DNA of 64,000 bases from Aurelia coerulea (taxonomy: Eukaryota > Cnidaria > Scyphozoa > Semaeostomeae > Ulmaridae): contig CM076957.1 in assembly GCA_039566865.1 (NCBI GenBank), forward strand, positions 12,533,896 through 12,597,895, read 5' to 3'. The notes under the pieces were generated by a model. It saw nothing but the letters and a program-made list of their open reading frames with translations, was not told the DNA's origin and did no database searches. Position 1 is the stretch's first letter, and each line of letters opens with the position of its first letter. A program made the position numbers and the translations under genes. Below, piece by piece: positions 42,664-53,046 of the stretch.

Positions 42664-43334
42664 TTAAGGAAACTTTAGAGAAGAGAAAGAAGTTGTCCTG
42701 AGACACCACATCGTTTTAGTTTATAAATGAGATCATCATGCCAAACCCTATCAAACGCTTTAGAAATATCTAGATACATAGAACGGACGTCAAGAGGGGG
42801 ATTACATTCGAATGCTTTAAAGATTGTGTGCGTTATGAAGATTAATTGGTTGATGGTTGAGTCACCGGGACGAAAACCTGAGTGATTTGGGTTCAGTAGA
42901 TCATGGGAAACAAGACATGAGTATAAAGAATTGTTTATGAGTTTTTCGAGCATTTTCCCAAAAAGTGGGAGCAGAGAAATCGGACGCTAGTTACCTTTCA
43001 CATTTTTCTCGCTTTTCTGGGCTCAAACTGGGCGTTTTACGCTACTAGAAGACTTGGGGGGGCCGCTCTAAAATCACTATTCCTTCACTTATGAAGAAAA
43101 AATATCACCATGCAGGTAGCAGTACTTATGATCTATCATCTTCCACCAAAATAATTCTGAAAATAGATCTGACGTCATAACTATTGAACACAAACTGGCA
43201 CGGGTGCACGAAACAATTAGAAAATAATTTTTTTCTAAACTTTCATAATTTTTCTAAGATTGATCCATGAAGCCAAATTATGTCAATCAAAGCATTGTTA
43301 AAAGGTGAAAATCTACTTATAGAGTGAAAAATTT

Positions 43335-43530
43335 GGCGGACAGGTACGCGCAGTAGTGTAATCCATTGATTTTGCAGCCAGAACAGTCAGGCGGACAGGG
43401 TTCGATACCCGGTAGAGCCAATCACTTGAGCGTCATGACCAGGCGTCGCAGACTCGATTAGGTCTTCTCTACTTCTGCGATCCCAGCGCTTGGCGCTAAA
43501 AACCGCAACTTCACCTTCACCTTCACAAAG
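43335..43530 (+). repeat. tRNA-derived SINE
   Basis: A B-box-like GGGTTCGATACCC lies at 43398-43410 and an A-box-like CGCAGTAGTGTAATCC about 48 nt upstream, the spacing of a pol III tRNA promoter. The body CTTCTCTACTTCTGCGATCC...GCTTGGCGCTAAAAACC follows. It ends in a CTTCAC repeat. A second, partial body copy is at 38018-38088. It does not fold as a functional tRNA by eye. 43031-43334 holds no other feature. Confidence 0.6.
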
Positions 43531-43671
43531 AGGTTAAAAGTCTTGTTTTTCTGAAAAATGACAAATGCAGCCATAATAGAGAATTTCTCCATATACTATA
43601 ATGAAAACTAGTTTAATGATAAATGATAATTGCATACTTCATTTTTCCTTTGGTAAATTTGGTTTTGATTA

Positions 43672-44520
43672 TTGCATTTCATTTCATTTCATTTCATTTC
43701 ATTTCATTTTAAATTCTTTAAACAGGGTTAAATACACAGTTAAATACTGATTTCCAAATTGCCCTGTAAAATAATAACAAAATAAAGATATCTAATCAAA
43801 ATTTACAAGTAACGATAAAGATGAAAATAAAACTGATATGTAAATAAGGAGGTCAACCGAAAAGATTACTGGCTGGTTTTATATGCAGCTTTGAATCGAT
43901 TTAAGGTCGACGCTGTCTTGACATCAGCGTTAAGGCTATTCCATAATCGTGCTCCTCTATAAGCAAAGCACCTTTGACCATTGGACGTTTTTAGGAAAGG
44001 CAGCTTCAGGTCTGTATTTGTATTTCGAAGCACTCTAATACTATTATCCGACAACCTCTCGAACAAAGTTGCAAGGTAATTGGGAGCTTCCTCATTAATT
44101 GACCTGTACACCATCCTGGCGGTTTCCGTGTCAATAAGTTCTCTGACCGTTTGCCATTCTAGTTTCTTCAGAAGTGGTTGTGAGGACGCATCGTAAGGGC
44201 TGTTTGTAGCTATCCTCACGGCACGGTTTTGTAGTTTCTGTAGTTTGTTTAAGGCAGTGGTACTACAGACTCCCCACACGGAACAACAGGATCGGAAATA
44301 TGGCTCAATAAGACTTCTGTACATTGACTGAATCGTAGTTAGAGGGAGATATCTTTTCGCATAACGTAACATTCCTATTCCTTTGATATCTTTTTAGTTA
44401 TAGCGGAAATATGATCATCCCAATTTAGAAATTGGTCAACTTCGATCCCCAGGTATTTTGTGTGCTTAATCTCCGAAACTGGTTCTTCACCAATAACAAT
44501 TTACCCCAGTTTGCAATCAG
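43672..44520 (-). pseudogene. LINE C-terminal fragment with (ATTTC)n tail
   Basis: The main open frame 43866-44372 encodes MLRYAKRYLPLTTIQSMYRS, YFRSCCSVWGVC, KLQNRAVRIA, and GARLWNSLNADVK near the end. Upstream, in another frame, KYLGIEVDQFLNWDDHISA joins after a frameshift near 44375. The 3' UTR ends in about 36 bp of ATTTC repeats at 43675-43710. A different family from LINE-A and ES-LINE. Confidence 0.75.
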
Positions 44521-44529
44521 CATTTACCA

Positions 44530-45645
44530 CAGTTTGAAGCAAAGGAGTTGCAGGGAAGGAGGAAGGGGAAATAGGGGTTGATGATAGTACTTTGGTGTAG
44601 TTTTGATAATGTCTTGAAAAACTAACAATTTTCAAGTCAAAGAATTCTCACTATAAAATAGATTCTCAAAATATGCATTAAAACTGATCGCTATTAGTAC
44701 TATGTGAGGATACCCCAGGGGAATCTTAAACCGTTTGGGACCAACGGTGCACAAAATTCCAACAAAATTGCACAAATTAGGCAGAAAAAACCCTATTGAT
44801 CAGCTTTAATCTATTTATTGCTGCTGTGAAACTTTTGGAGTCGAAATATCCTTGCAGAAAAGCCACTAACTGATGTTTTCCATTTTGTTAAAGATGACGT
44901 CATAGATGAGGTCACGTGACACATAATTGGTCTATTGTTCATAAGTTGGCCTCGACCACTGTGAAAAAACAGCCGCTTCCCACCCAAATTAATTGTTTTT
45001 CTCAATATTTCACACAAAATCACACTTCAGAAGGATAGAAACCAAAAGTCAAAAACCATTTCCTGGCTCATTGTACTAATTTGGAGCAGTACTCTGTTGT
45101 GGGGGGGGGGGGGGGGACTAATTGAGCCCCCTTTAGTCTGGATAGGGTTGAAGCGTAGTCAATAGAGAAAGAAGTATCTTCCTCTACTCTTATTCGTTAC
45201 TTCTGGCTACAATTCTGCCTGTTATCTCATGTTAATCTGGACGAAACTTGCATTTTAAGTCAGTAGCTCGATTTTGACCATTATCTCATTGCATTTGGTT
45301 GCCTCACAACCACCCACGTGACCAATTAGACCTCTTTTGTTGTTTTTGTAAAGTTAATTGTCCAAAGAACAATTGACAGAAGTTTCATCGTTATATCTCT
45401 TGTAGTTTTGAAGAACGAAAAACGTCCCCCCCCCCCTTGGTGAAAAATATTAAAAAACTTCAGCCCTGTCCAAATAGGGTTAAGCTTGGGCCCATTTATT
45501 TCAGCAAAAATTATTGCAGAGTTTCTTAATTTTTCATAAAATTTAGTTCACGAGGGACTGCTATTCGAGCCAAGAATTAAATTTAAGAACCAAGTCAAAA
45601 ACAGAAAGTATACTTGTTAGTATCATTTGAGTTGGTAATTTAAAC
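44530..45645. other. No gene; ends of TTAA-type elements
   Basis: G-run with AATTGAGCCCCC and TCTGGATAGGGTT at 45105-45150, and CAAATAGGGTTAAG at 45470-45483, resemble right ends of the TTAA-type element at 42072-42663. No left partner identified. The C-run at 45426-45438 is similar to its interior. Confidence 0.4.
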
Positions 45646-45649
45646 ATTT

Positions 45650-45880
45650 AGTTATCAAGGTGTACAGATATACAACAGATTGCCAACTGAGCTAAAAAAT
45701 GAAAACTCAGTTGTGAGATTCAGGAACGGGTGCAATGACTTTGATTTTAATTTTTAACTTTGAAGAAACCTTATATTGTAAATAATAGTTTTGCTACTTT
45801 TCGTTAGATACAGGTCCTTGATTTATAGCAGCTGTTCTGAGTTGACCAAGTAAACCTGCATAAATATTGATATATTAATA
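45650..45880 (+). pseudogene. LINE 3' end scrap
   Basis: The plus strand encodes GVQIYNRLPTELKNENSVVR then FRNGCNDFDFNF and a stop near 45763, the usual end of a LINE ORF2, followed by an AT-rich UTR. No larger part remains. Confidence 0.45.
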
Positions 45881-47270
45881 TTATTATTTTTTTAATTTAT
45901 TTTTTATTTAATAATAAGGCATCTAGGCCAAGAAGGCCTCTAACCTAATTACAATTCAACTGAAATAACTATTACATGACGTAAAATTACAGGAAAAAGG
46001 ATATATTGTACTAATATATACTACAAATATGATGATAAACTCTAAACATGGTACGTGAATTGCGTGACATAAGATATTCAGATTTGGAAATCCGATTTTA
46101 GTTTGAAGCATTTTAACAAGTAAGTTGCTACCAAATTAAGGCAGTACTTATCCTCTTGACTTATTAACCAGATAAATTTGTTCTTGACATTAAGCTGACA
46201 TACATTTGGGTACAAATCAACTATCTTGTTTCAAGAAGTTTTCTTTCATCTTGAAACTGTGGGCACACCATGACGAAATGAACTTCATTACCAATAGTCT
46301 TGTTTCCAATTGACAGACAGTACTTGCAGTGACTGTCACATCTCGGTATCACGTTTTTTCCAAATCTTCCAGCTTCAATTTCGAGATTATGTGCACTCAT
46401 TCTCAGTTTTGAAAAGCATTGCCTTCTCTCGAAGTCATTTATAGTATCCAGGTATGTTTCAACCTTAAAACCCGACTTTATCTTGGCATAAGTGCAAAGT
46501 TTTTTATCTTGCGCTAGATGTTCATTAAGATTAAACAAGGTGTAATGTTCGAAAAAACTCCTAACTTTTGATTTGATAGTAGAGATGTTGTCGCCAGGTG
46601 CAATATTATATTTTGCATGTAATTCACGTACCAATGATACCCAGTTAACATAACCTAAATCAGCAGCGTCGCACAGGAAGCGAAAGGACTTACAGGCGAA
46701 TCGATGCGGCTCAGAAACATTTTGTAAATTGAGTCTTGCATAGAATTTCAACATGGATACATGTCGGTTCAACTGAAGGGGTATTCTTCCCAACTCAGCA
46801 TAAACTGCATCAGTACAGGTTGTTGATTTCACCCCCAGGATATACTTGCACGCAGAAAGGTGTAATCGTTCCAACGTAACAAATTCTTCACAGCCCCAAA
46901 TTTCGGAAGCATAATTCAAAATAGGGGCAATGGTTTGATCGAACAAATAAAGAAAAAGTCTTGGTTGAAGGCCGTTAAAATCTTTGCATTTAGAAATAAG
47001 GGAATAGTACGCTTTACAGGCCTTTTGCTTAATTATTTCGATGTGTTCATTGAAAGAGCAGTTAGATTTAATTGTGACGCCAAGGTATTTGTATGATTCA
47101 CATTCTTGTATTTCAGTGTCACCAAATAACCATTTTTGTTTTTATGTATTTCTCCTTTTGCTTTTTCTGAGGACCACTACTTTGGTTTTACCAACGTTGA
47201 CACTCATTTGAATCTGTTTCGTGAAGTCATTTAACACATCGATTTGTTTTTGAAAATCTTATTATCATTA
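45881..47270 (-). pseudogene. LINE C-terminal half (distinct family)
   Basis: The open frame 46221-46946 (minus) encodes FDQTIAPILNYASEIWG, LHLSACKYILGVK, ELGRIPLQLNRHVSMLKF, and a C-terminal zinc-type segment RCDSHCKYCLSIGNKTIGNE followed by HFVMVCPQF. This Cys/His knuckle differs from the short CxCxxC end of the ES-LINE group. Frames upstream to 47270 continue (GVTIKSNCSFNEHIE) with a frameshift near 46950. 5'-truncated. 3' tail near 45881-45905. Confidence 0.75.
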
Positions 47271-47279
47271 TTATTAATG

Positions 47280-49389
47280 CAAGTTAGAACTCTAAATTTG
47301 GAAAAGTTTCGTATCTTCGAATTGCCATCTTATCACTTAAGGTTTAGCTTCTTAATTTCTGGAAGAGGATAGTGCAGTTTCTAACAAGCGGCATTTTATT
47401 AAAGAAAATGAGAATTTGGGCCATGACTGAAAGTTTCTCATGAAGTTTCTTGAAAGAAGCTGTTTCTTATAAGATATACGTGTATATGGAATGAGGACCT
47501 GTAGATCTGCGACAATCACTTTCAACCAGATTTGATCAACGAATGTTAGCTTCCTTTTATATGTTTGAATTTGAAATTATTAAATCTCTTCTTAAATCGT
47601 TGACGACTCAAGAAATTTATAAAAGACTTAAAAGCTGGTAAAAATTATAAGGGGGAGAGCGGACAACAGACACTATGCTTGCAGAAACAGTTAGGCGTAT
47701 GCCATTTATCTGCCGTAAACACAGTTACTAGAGGAAAACACTAAAAGAATGAGCATATAGACGAGGGGCTTATTTCGAGGGGGAGAGGTGCACCTCATCA
47801 GAAGGGTACAACTATCTTGTGACTCAAAATATGTTATGAAGGGGTGCTTCGAAACATTTGGTGATACTGGGCGGTGTCAAACCCTTTTCGAGTGAGCTGG
47901 GAATAATCTATTTTTGCTTAATTTAATTCATATCAAAGTCCTTATATCTTACTTTATATACTTGTTTATCTGGGAAGAATCAAAGCTGAAAAGTACTGCA
48001 ACAAAATGTACAAATTTTTCCCAAAAACTTCGTCCTCGCTACAAAGCCTTGACATCCTTATGCGTTGCTATGGAGAATGACTGTTATTATGCAGATTTTG
48101 CGCATCAAGTTTGTGCACATGTTTAAACATCTTGAAATGGTGATAAAGGGAGAATAGGGATTATCGTTTGAGTGCTTGCCACTTTGCAGACTATAGTCTT
48201 TTTTATTAACTATGGTAAAAGTTTTCTTTGTGACTTTTATTTTTGGATTGCCAATTTCAATAGAAATTAAAGTGTCAGCACCATAGCTCATAATTTAAGA
48301 GCTTATCAAGAAAGTTTGGCAGGGGATACAGAGCATTCCCCCTTAAGTTAAAATAAGGCTAAACTCAAGTTAACTTTTGAAACTGATTTTCCAAATTTCA
48401 AGATGCCGCACTCACTAACTTTTAGCATTGCTAGTAGTAACTGCATTACTACACGTTTAGGAAATATTTGATTTGTTTGGCTGGGATAAGCAGGCCAAAT
48501 GATATTTGAATTTAAAGCTAGGAAGCCTTTTATAACTGTGCATGTTAGATTAAATTCTGATTGATCTAAAACAGTTTTTGGAGGGGATAGCTGGAGAGGG
48601 CCCTCTTTCCATAAATGGTAGCTCATAAAAGAACCATATGAAATTGGATCTTTTGGACCAAACAACGAAAATCAAATGTGCTCAGAAAAGTGCTGGTTGT
48701 AAAAGTATGTTTTGACAACTGCACGCATATCTTCTTGTGAGAATCATTCATTTAGCAGAATATGAAATTATTGTACCGTACTTAATGACGAACACTTGTA
48801 AGAAGGTCAGTAAGGCGAGTGAACAAACCAGGTGAAAAATATTCCAAACTTAGAAATAGGGACATGCTCTATGATTTCTATACGCAATCTTTGCATCACA
48901 TAAAATCAAATTATAAATTTCGAGTACTGAATAACGATTTAATATTTGACTGCGAAGGTTATGGATATCTGAAAGGTGTTCCATTCATTGATCAGCTGGT
49001 TACGAAATACTGGGTGTTGATTTTGTCAATACTCTGTTCAAATGAAGTGGATTAGAAGGAAGATAAGACACATCGCATTTCGAAAATTCCAGCTCAAATT
49101 CAATAACTCTAGTACTTGATGCATTAAAGTTCTTGACATGTGATGACATATCTATACAAATTTGCTCATTGCGTGAGAAAATACTCTTGAGCAGCAGCTA
49201 GGGGTAGATGAACAAATTTTGCTTAATAAAGTCAAAACTATAAACAAAATCTCCCTTGTCATGATGCATAACTTATCATTTTATTGTTAAAATAGAGCCC
49301 ATAATTCCCAACATTTTTTCAAAGCATAAGTTGGATCAACGAGTCTCAAAGTATGTCAAAGAGAAAAAAGATATATGTTTAAACATTTA
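47280..49389. other. No gene seen
   Basis: Short frames only (47914-48126, 48348-48665, 48819-49055) without recognisable domains. If the ShKT exon at 49391 belongs to a gene on the minus strand, this is its downstream intron or flank. Confidence 0.4.
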
Positions 49390-49390
49390 C

Positions 49391-49507
49391 CATTACAAAA
49401 TCCACATGTAATTGGACACGTTGCTGTCATATAATCATGATTCTGTTCGCACATTCCATTTCTTTTCCATTCCGGGCACTCTGGATAAACATTGGAACAT
49501 TGAGTTC
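49391..49507 (-). CDS. Host exon encoding one ShKT domain
   Basis: On the minus strand an acceptor CTTATTCTTGCAG precedes a 117-nt open exon, followed by donor GTAAATG. Both ends are phase 1, so the exon is symmetrical. It encodes six cysteines in the ShKT pattern: TQC...PEC-PEWKRNGMC...DYMTATCPITCGFC. The hallmark Trp after Cys2, the Gly-x-Cys and the final CxxxCxxC are present. ShKT domains occur in secreted metalloproteases, oxidases and many extracellular proteins as well as in some anemone peptides; one exon does not say which. The rest of the gene was not found in the window with confidence. Confidence 0.75.
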
Positions 49508-50399
49508 CTGCAAGAATAAGCTACAACAATTAATAACGAATTAGACGAAATTGACAATTTCGAACATTGCACCTTCGTACAATGTTCTTTGTTACAATGT
49601 TATGTTCAATGCTCTTTGTTTTAAGAAAATGATGATTGCTACTTTTATTGTCACGTGTAGTATGGCACGAACAGAATATTTGGTCAAGGAAGACAAGAGC
49701 TGATCATTCTCCACCAAGGAAAAATTCAAGATTTCATAGAAACAAAATTAAGTAAGTCTTCCTTTAAAGCTTCACATTTTTTCATTTGGTTTTGTCATAC
49801 GCTTCCCATACTGTTCTTTGCATGTGTGGCCAGCAAAAGGTCACCGATCAGTAGAATTATATTGTCAGATGTAACATGACCTTCTCAATAGTAAAAGAAA
49901 ATGTATGCAATCTGTAAGAACAAGAGCATATACCCTAGGCACCAGATACAGCCAAAGATTGAAAGAAAGGAAGTGAGAAAGAAAAAAGTGAGTAGGAAGT
50001 GAGAAGGTAGGTAGAAAAGAAAGAAAGAAAGAAAGAAAGGTGGGTCTGGTCTCACGTTAAGCAGCAGAAGCTTTTTCTAAGTTAGACACAAAATCCTTAC
50101 TCTCTTAGAAAAAACTAGGAAAAAACAAAATAACGCACAGGGAAGGCAAATTTTCTGTCATTTCTCGACGATTTGACTCCATGTCATAAAAATATAAATA
50201 TACGGATGGAAATTTAAGATATTGCAGAAATTTCCTCCCAGGATTGTTTCTAGTATATGATTTCTAATATCTAATGAATCTAATAAAGGGCACTGCAATT
50301 TCAGAGGTGTAAAACATTCTTGAATTCTCATTATATTTTGTAAAACACATCGGTTGTGCCGTCTTTAGTTCTTCTCCTCGTGTTTGAAATTTTGACAAG
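49508..50399. other. Intergenic/intronic DNA with GAAA-rich microsatellite
   Basis: A purine-rich run (GAAA/GGAAG/GTAG units) covers about 49958-50040. Nothing else recognised. Confidence 0.5.
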
Positions 50400-50612
50400 T
50401 CTAATGCACTGTTTGCTTAGGCCAAAAACGTCAAAGCTCTGGTTTACAGGCTGAGGCAAATGTGTCCTCAACACATCTATATCAACGAACGAGGTATCTA
50501 TGTTCAAGTCAGCCATTGATGTATGTTTTAAAATTTTTTTCGGATTAATTCACGCTATATTCCTATCGTGTGGGTCGACCAAATCTGTCTACTTTTTTTG
50601 GGACACCCGGTA
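50400..50612. mobile_element. Tc1-like MITE family A, right-end fragment
   Basis: It matches the right part of copy 1 (TTAGGCCAAA, AAAGCTCTGGTTT, ATATCAACGAACGAGGTAT) and ends TTTTTTTGGGACACCCGG before TA. The left half is missing. Confidence 0.65.
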
Positions 50613-50619
50613 TTCAATC

Positions 50620-51120
50620 AGAATTTTACAATACAAGTTACTATTTAACCCTACTTACAAAACTACTTTACGATACTACGAAAACGGTACCTTGGAGAGC
50701 AAAAGTATATGGCAACTCCGTAGTCATTACAAAAAACTAAAGTCTAAAAGCCTATCTCAAGTTAGACGTCATATTATGAAACAATTGAATTGATTATTAG
50801 TGGCAAGTTTGCGTGTCCAGATATCATGTGACGTCAAATTTAAGATAGACTTTCAAGACTATTACATAGATTATACGAAACGACTACAAAACAAAACAAA
50901 AAACAGGAAAAAACAAAAAACAAAAAACAAAAAAACAAAAAAGAGAAGGGACTTAGTAACTTTGTGTCTGTGTTGCGACAAACCATGTTTATAGTTATAT
51001 GAATCAAACCGACCAGTGTTGTGGTTGTAACGCAGCGTTAACTCGAGTATATTTTTATTTAACTCATCAGTGAAGTCTTTATTGCGAATTTGATAGGAAA
51101 AGAGCTCCTCAAGAAACATG
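50620..51120 (-). pseudogene. LINE-A 3' end fragment (minus)
   Basis: The minus frame 51119-50990 encodes IRNKDFTDELNKNILELTLR, then NHNTGRFD and a stop, which matches the C terminus of the LINE-A copy at 40055 (NIFNLTLQFTHLTSRFD). The UTR at 50620-50800 resembles 39590-39700. An A/C-rich run is at 50886-50945. Confidence 0.6.
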
Positions 51121-51192
51121 GCCTAGCCAAAAGCGTGGTTATCGCACAACTGGATTTCATGATCATGAAGGGATACATAACGAAAGGTTCGC

Positions 51193-52199
51193 ATGGTGGA
51201 CGTGAATCCCTACGGAATAAATGAGTCAAAAGTTAGGAAAGATAACGATTCGTCTGAGGATAGTACCGATGAAGAAGAGAATGGCAATGAAAATGAAGAG
51301 GAGAATGACAGTGAAAATGAAAATGGAGAGGAGCATGAAAATGAAAATGGAGAGGAGAATGAAAATGAAAATGAAAGTAAGTTGTCAAAGTATAGAAGTG
51401 AATGGGTTGAAACAGCTTCCAGGCATGAAAATAGTCTTGGAACCGAAGAAATCATGAGAAGCACTCCGAGAAAATCAACTGGAGAAAGTATGTCAAAGGA
51501 ACGAACGGGAGATAAGATAGATAAGAACATAGGTGGAAAAACAAGAGATGACATGAAGCAGAGAAATGATGATATGGAGAGAAAGCTAAGCTATGTCATA
51601 AACAAGATGGATAGAAAAGAAAGAGAAGAAAAAAATTTACAAGATAGAGCAGGATATCATGGCTTGCTGGCCAGGATCCAATTTTTAGAAATGAAAAAAG
51701 AGACCTTTCACTGGAAAATATGGCCCTTAAAAAAGAACTTTCTGATTTGAAAAAAATAAACGATGTTGTTAAATATGATATTCCGAAAGAAAATAAAGCT
51801 TTTATTCCTAATACTAGTTTTAGAGAGTCAGGGCATGCTAGGCCCAGTGTTTTTAATCGAAATACAGCAGGGATGCCAAGGGATTTGCTGGAGACAGATG
51901 AAAACTCATTATGGGGAGTACCAACTAAAGCTCCACGAGCTTTCGAGCCAAGGACGACTCAGGTGACCAATAGAAAGATGATAGACAACGAGTATCATCC
52001 TGGAAATCGTCTCGCAACTATTTACAATAACATTGAGACAGAAGAGCAGACAGTTGCACCAAGGGAACTGACGGAAGCATCTAGTAATTCACAATGGAAT
52101 ATACCAAGAAAACCTGCCCGAAACTTTGATCCACAGGCATCCCAAGTGGCACTAAGAAATCGAAATATGTTTACGGGAAGCTATCTATTTCGAATATAG
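51193..52199 (+). pseudogene. Acidic ORF1-like protein in two frames
   Basis: 51193-51750 encodes an N terminus with repeated Glu-Asn runs (ENENEEEN, GEENENENE) and a basic/charged region. A frameshift in the A-run near 51695 moves to 51720-52199, which starts within a coiled coil (MALKKELSDLKK). That part has two copies of a ~60-residue unit: SLWGVPTKAPRAFEPRTTQV and SQWNIPRKPARNFDPQASQV. It precedes LINE-A ORF2 on the same strand, so it may be its ORF1, but I do not recognise the family. Confidence 0.4.
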
Positions 52200-52885
52200 A
52201 ATTACCTCCTCACACCCGCAGGATTTGGCATTATGATAAAGCAGACTTTGTTGCCATCATGAAAAGCATCGAAATGTTTAACTGGCGTGAGCATCTCGAT
52301 TAAATTACATGTCCTAATGAGCAGGTCAAATTACTAAATGAAGTCCTTTTGAACATTTATTCTAACTTCATTCCCAACCAAGTTAAAACGATTAAACCTC
52401 GCCAAGCACCCTGGATAACACAATCTGTCAAACAATTTCTGAGGAAAAAGAATCACGCTTATAAAAACTTCGTGAAGAACGGCCAGCCAGATGACAAGCT
52501 TGAGGGAATAAAAAGTATGATATCTGAAGGTGCAAAAATGATTGAAAATGCCAAACAAAATTACCTCCGTAAGACAGGGCAAACCTTAGCAAATCCTGGG
52601 ACCACTAGCAAAACGTACTGGTCTTTGATCAATACTGTTCTAAATAAGGTGAAGATTCCAATAATACCACCCCTTTTAGAGAATGGGTTATTTATAACTG
52701 ACTTTGCTGAAAAAGCTCAGTTATTCAATGACTATTTCATACTACAATGTACGACAATAAATACAGGTAGTGAAATTCCACGTGAAACGCTAGTAAATCC
52801 TACTTCAATAAATGACTTTGTCATCTCTGAGGAAAAGATACTGAAAATCATAAGATCACTTAATCCTAATAAGGCTCATGGCTGG
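52175..52885 (+). pseudogene. LINE-A ORF2, left part (endonuclease end, linker)
   Basis: It starts inside the endonuclease (LPPHTRRIWHYDKADF, then one TAA near 52302). The open frame 52349-52885 encodes the linker (QAPWITQSVKQFLRKKN, NPGTTSKTYWSLINTVL, AEKAQLFNDYF, SLNPNKAHGW). At GCTGG (52881-52885) the Gypsy LTR begins; the frame continues at 63136 (GWDEISIRMIKL). Residues past 52885 in the raw frame are LTR, not LINE. Confidence 0.75.
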
Positions 52886-53026
52886 TATAATATCCTCCGC
52901 CATAGGAATAAGAGAAGAACACACTCTGTTCAGAAACCGAACATAACAAACTCCTTTCTACTTCTTGCATACGATAACTAACTCACTTTAGGAGTCTGGG
53001 CTCTAGTCTATATACACATCATTATA
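52886..53026 (-). repeat. Gypsy 3' LTR
   Basis: 141 bp; see the copy at 62995-63135, no difference noticed. Followed on the element side (53027-53043) by the purine tract AAAAAAGGGAA, the likely plus-strand primer. Confidence 0.9.
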
Positions 53027-53046
53027 TCACTTCCCTTTTTTGTAAG

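Larger units (their letters stand above)
39585..43030 (-). pseudogene. LINE-A copy (minus), broken by two DNA elements
   Basis: Reading on the minus strand from 43030: NYRPISLLP-like start, HSGFRPGDSTINQL, VRSMYLDISKAFDRVWHD, RCGVSGQLLSLL; then 42065-41550 with the palm end (KHLGMILDPKLSF, YLPRHTFNEL); then 40918-40055 with MRPYLDYGDVIYHIP, SAALAVTGTWRG, KIINNLAPDYSMDP, FYPHCLAEWNYIEPG, NPMCPSNDGIEDTQHFL. There is a frameshift near 40685 and other breaks around 41760-42060. The 3' UTR extends to about 39585. Both inserts (40921-41547, 42072-42663) leave the frame matching across the junctions. Confidence 0.75.

Noticed and set aside
43391..43425. Functional tRNA gene
   Set aside because: B-box is good, but the acceptor and anticodon arms do not pair; it is followed by a SINE body.
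51210..51554. Serine/phenylalanine-rich minus-strand ORF
   Set aside because: Shadow of the Glu/Asn-rich plus-strand ORF; composition is the mirror of GAA/AAT codons.
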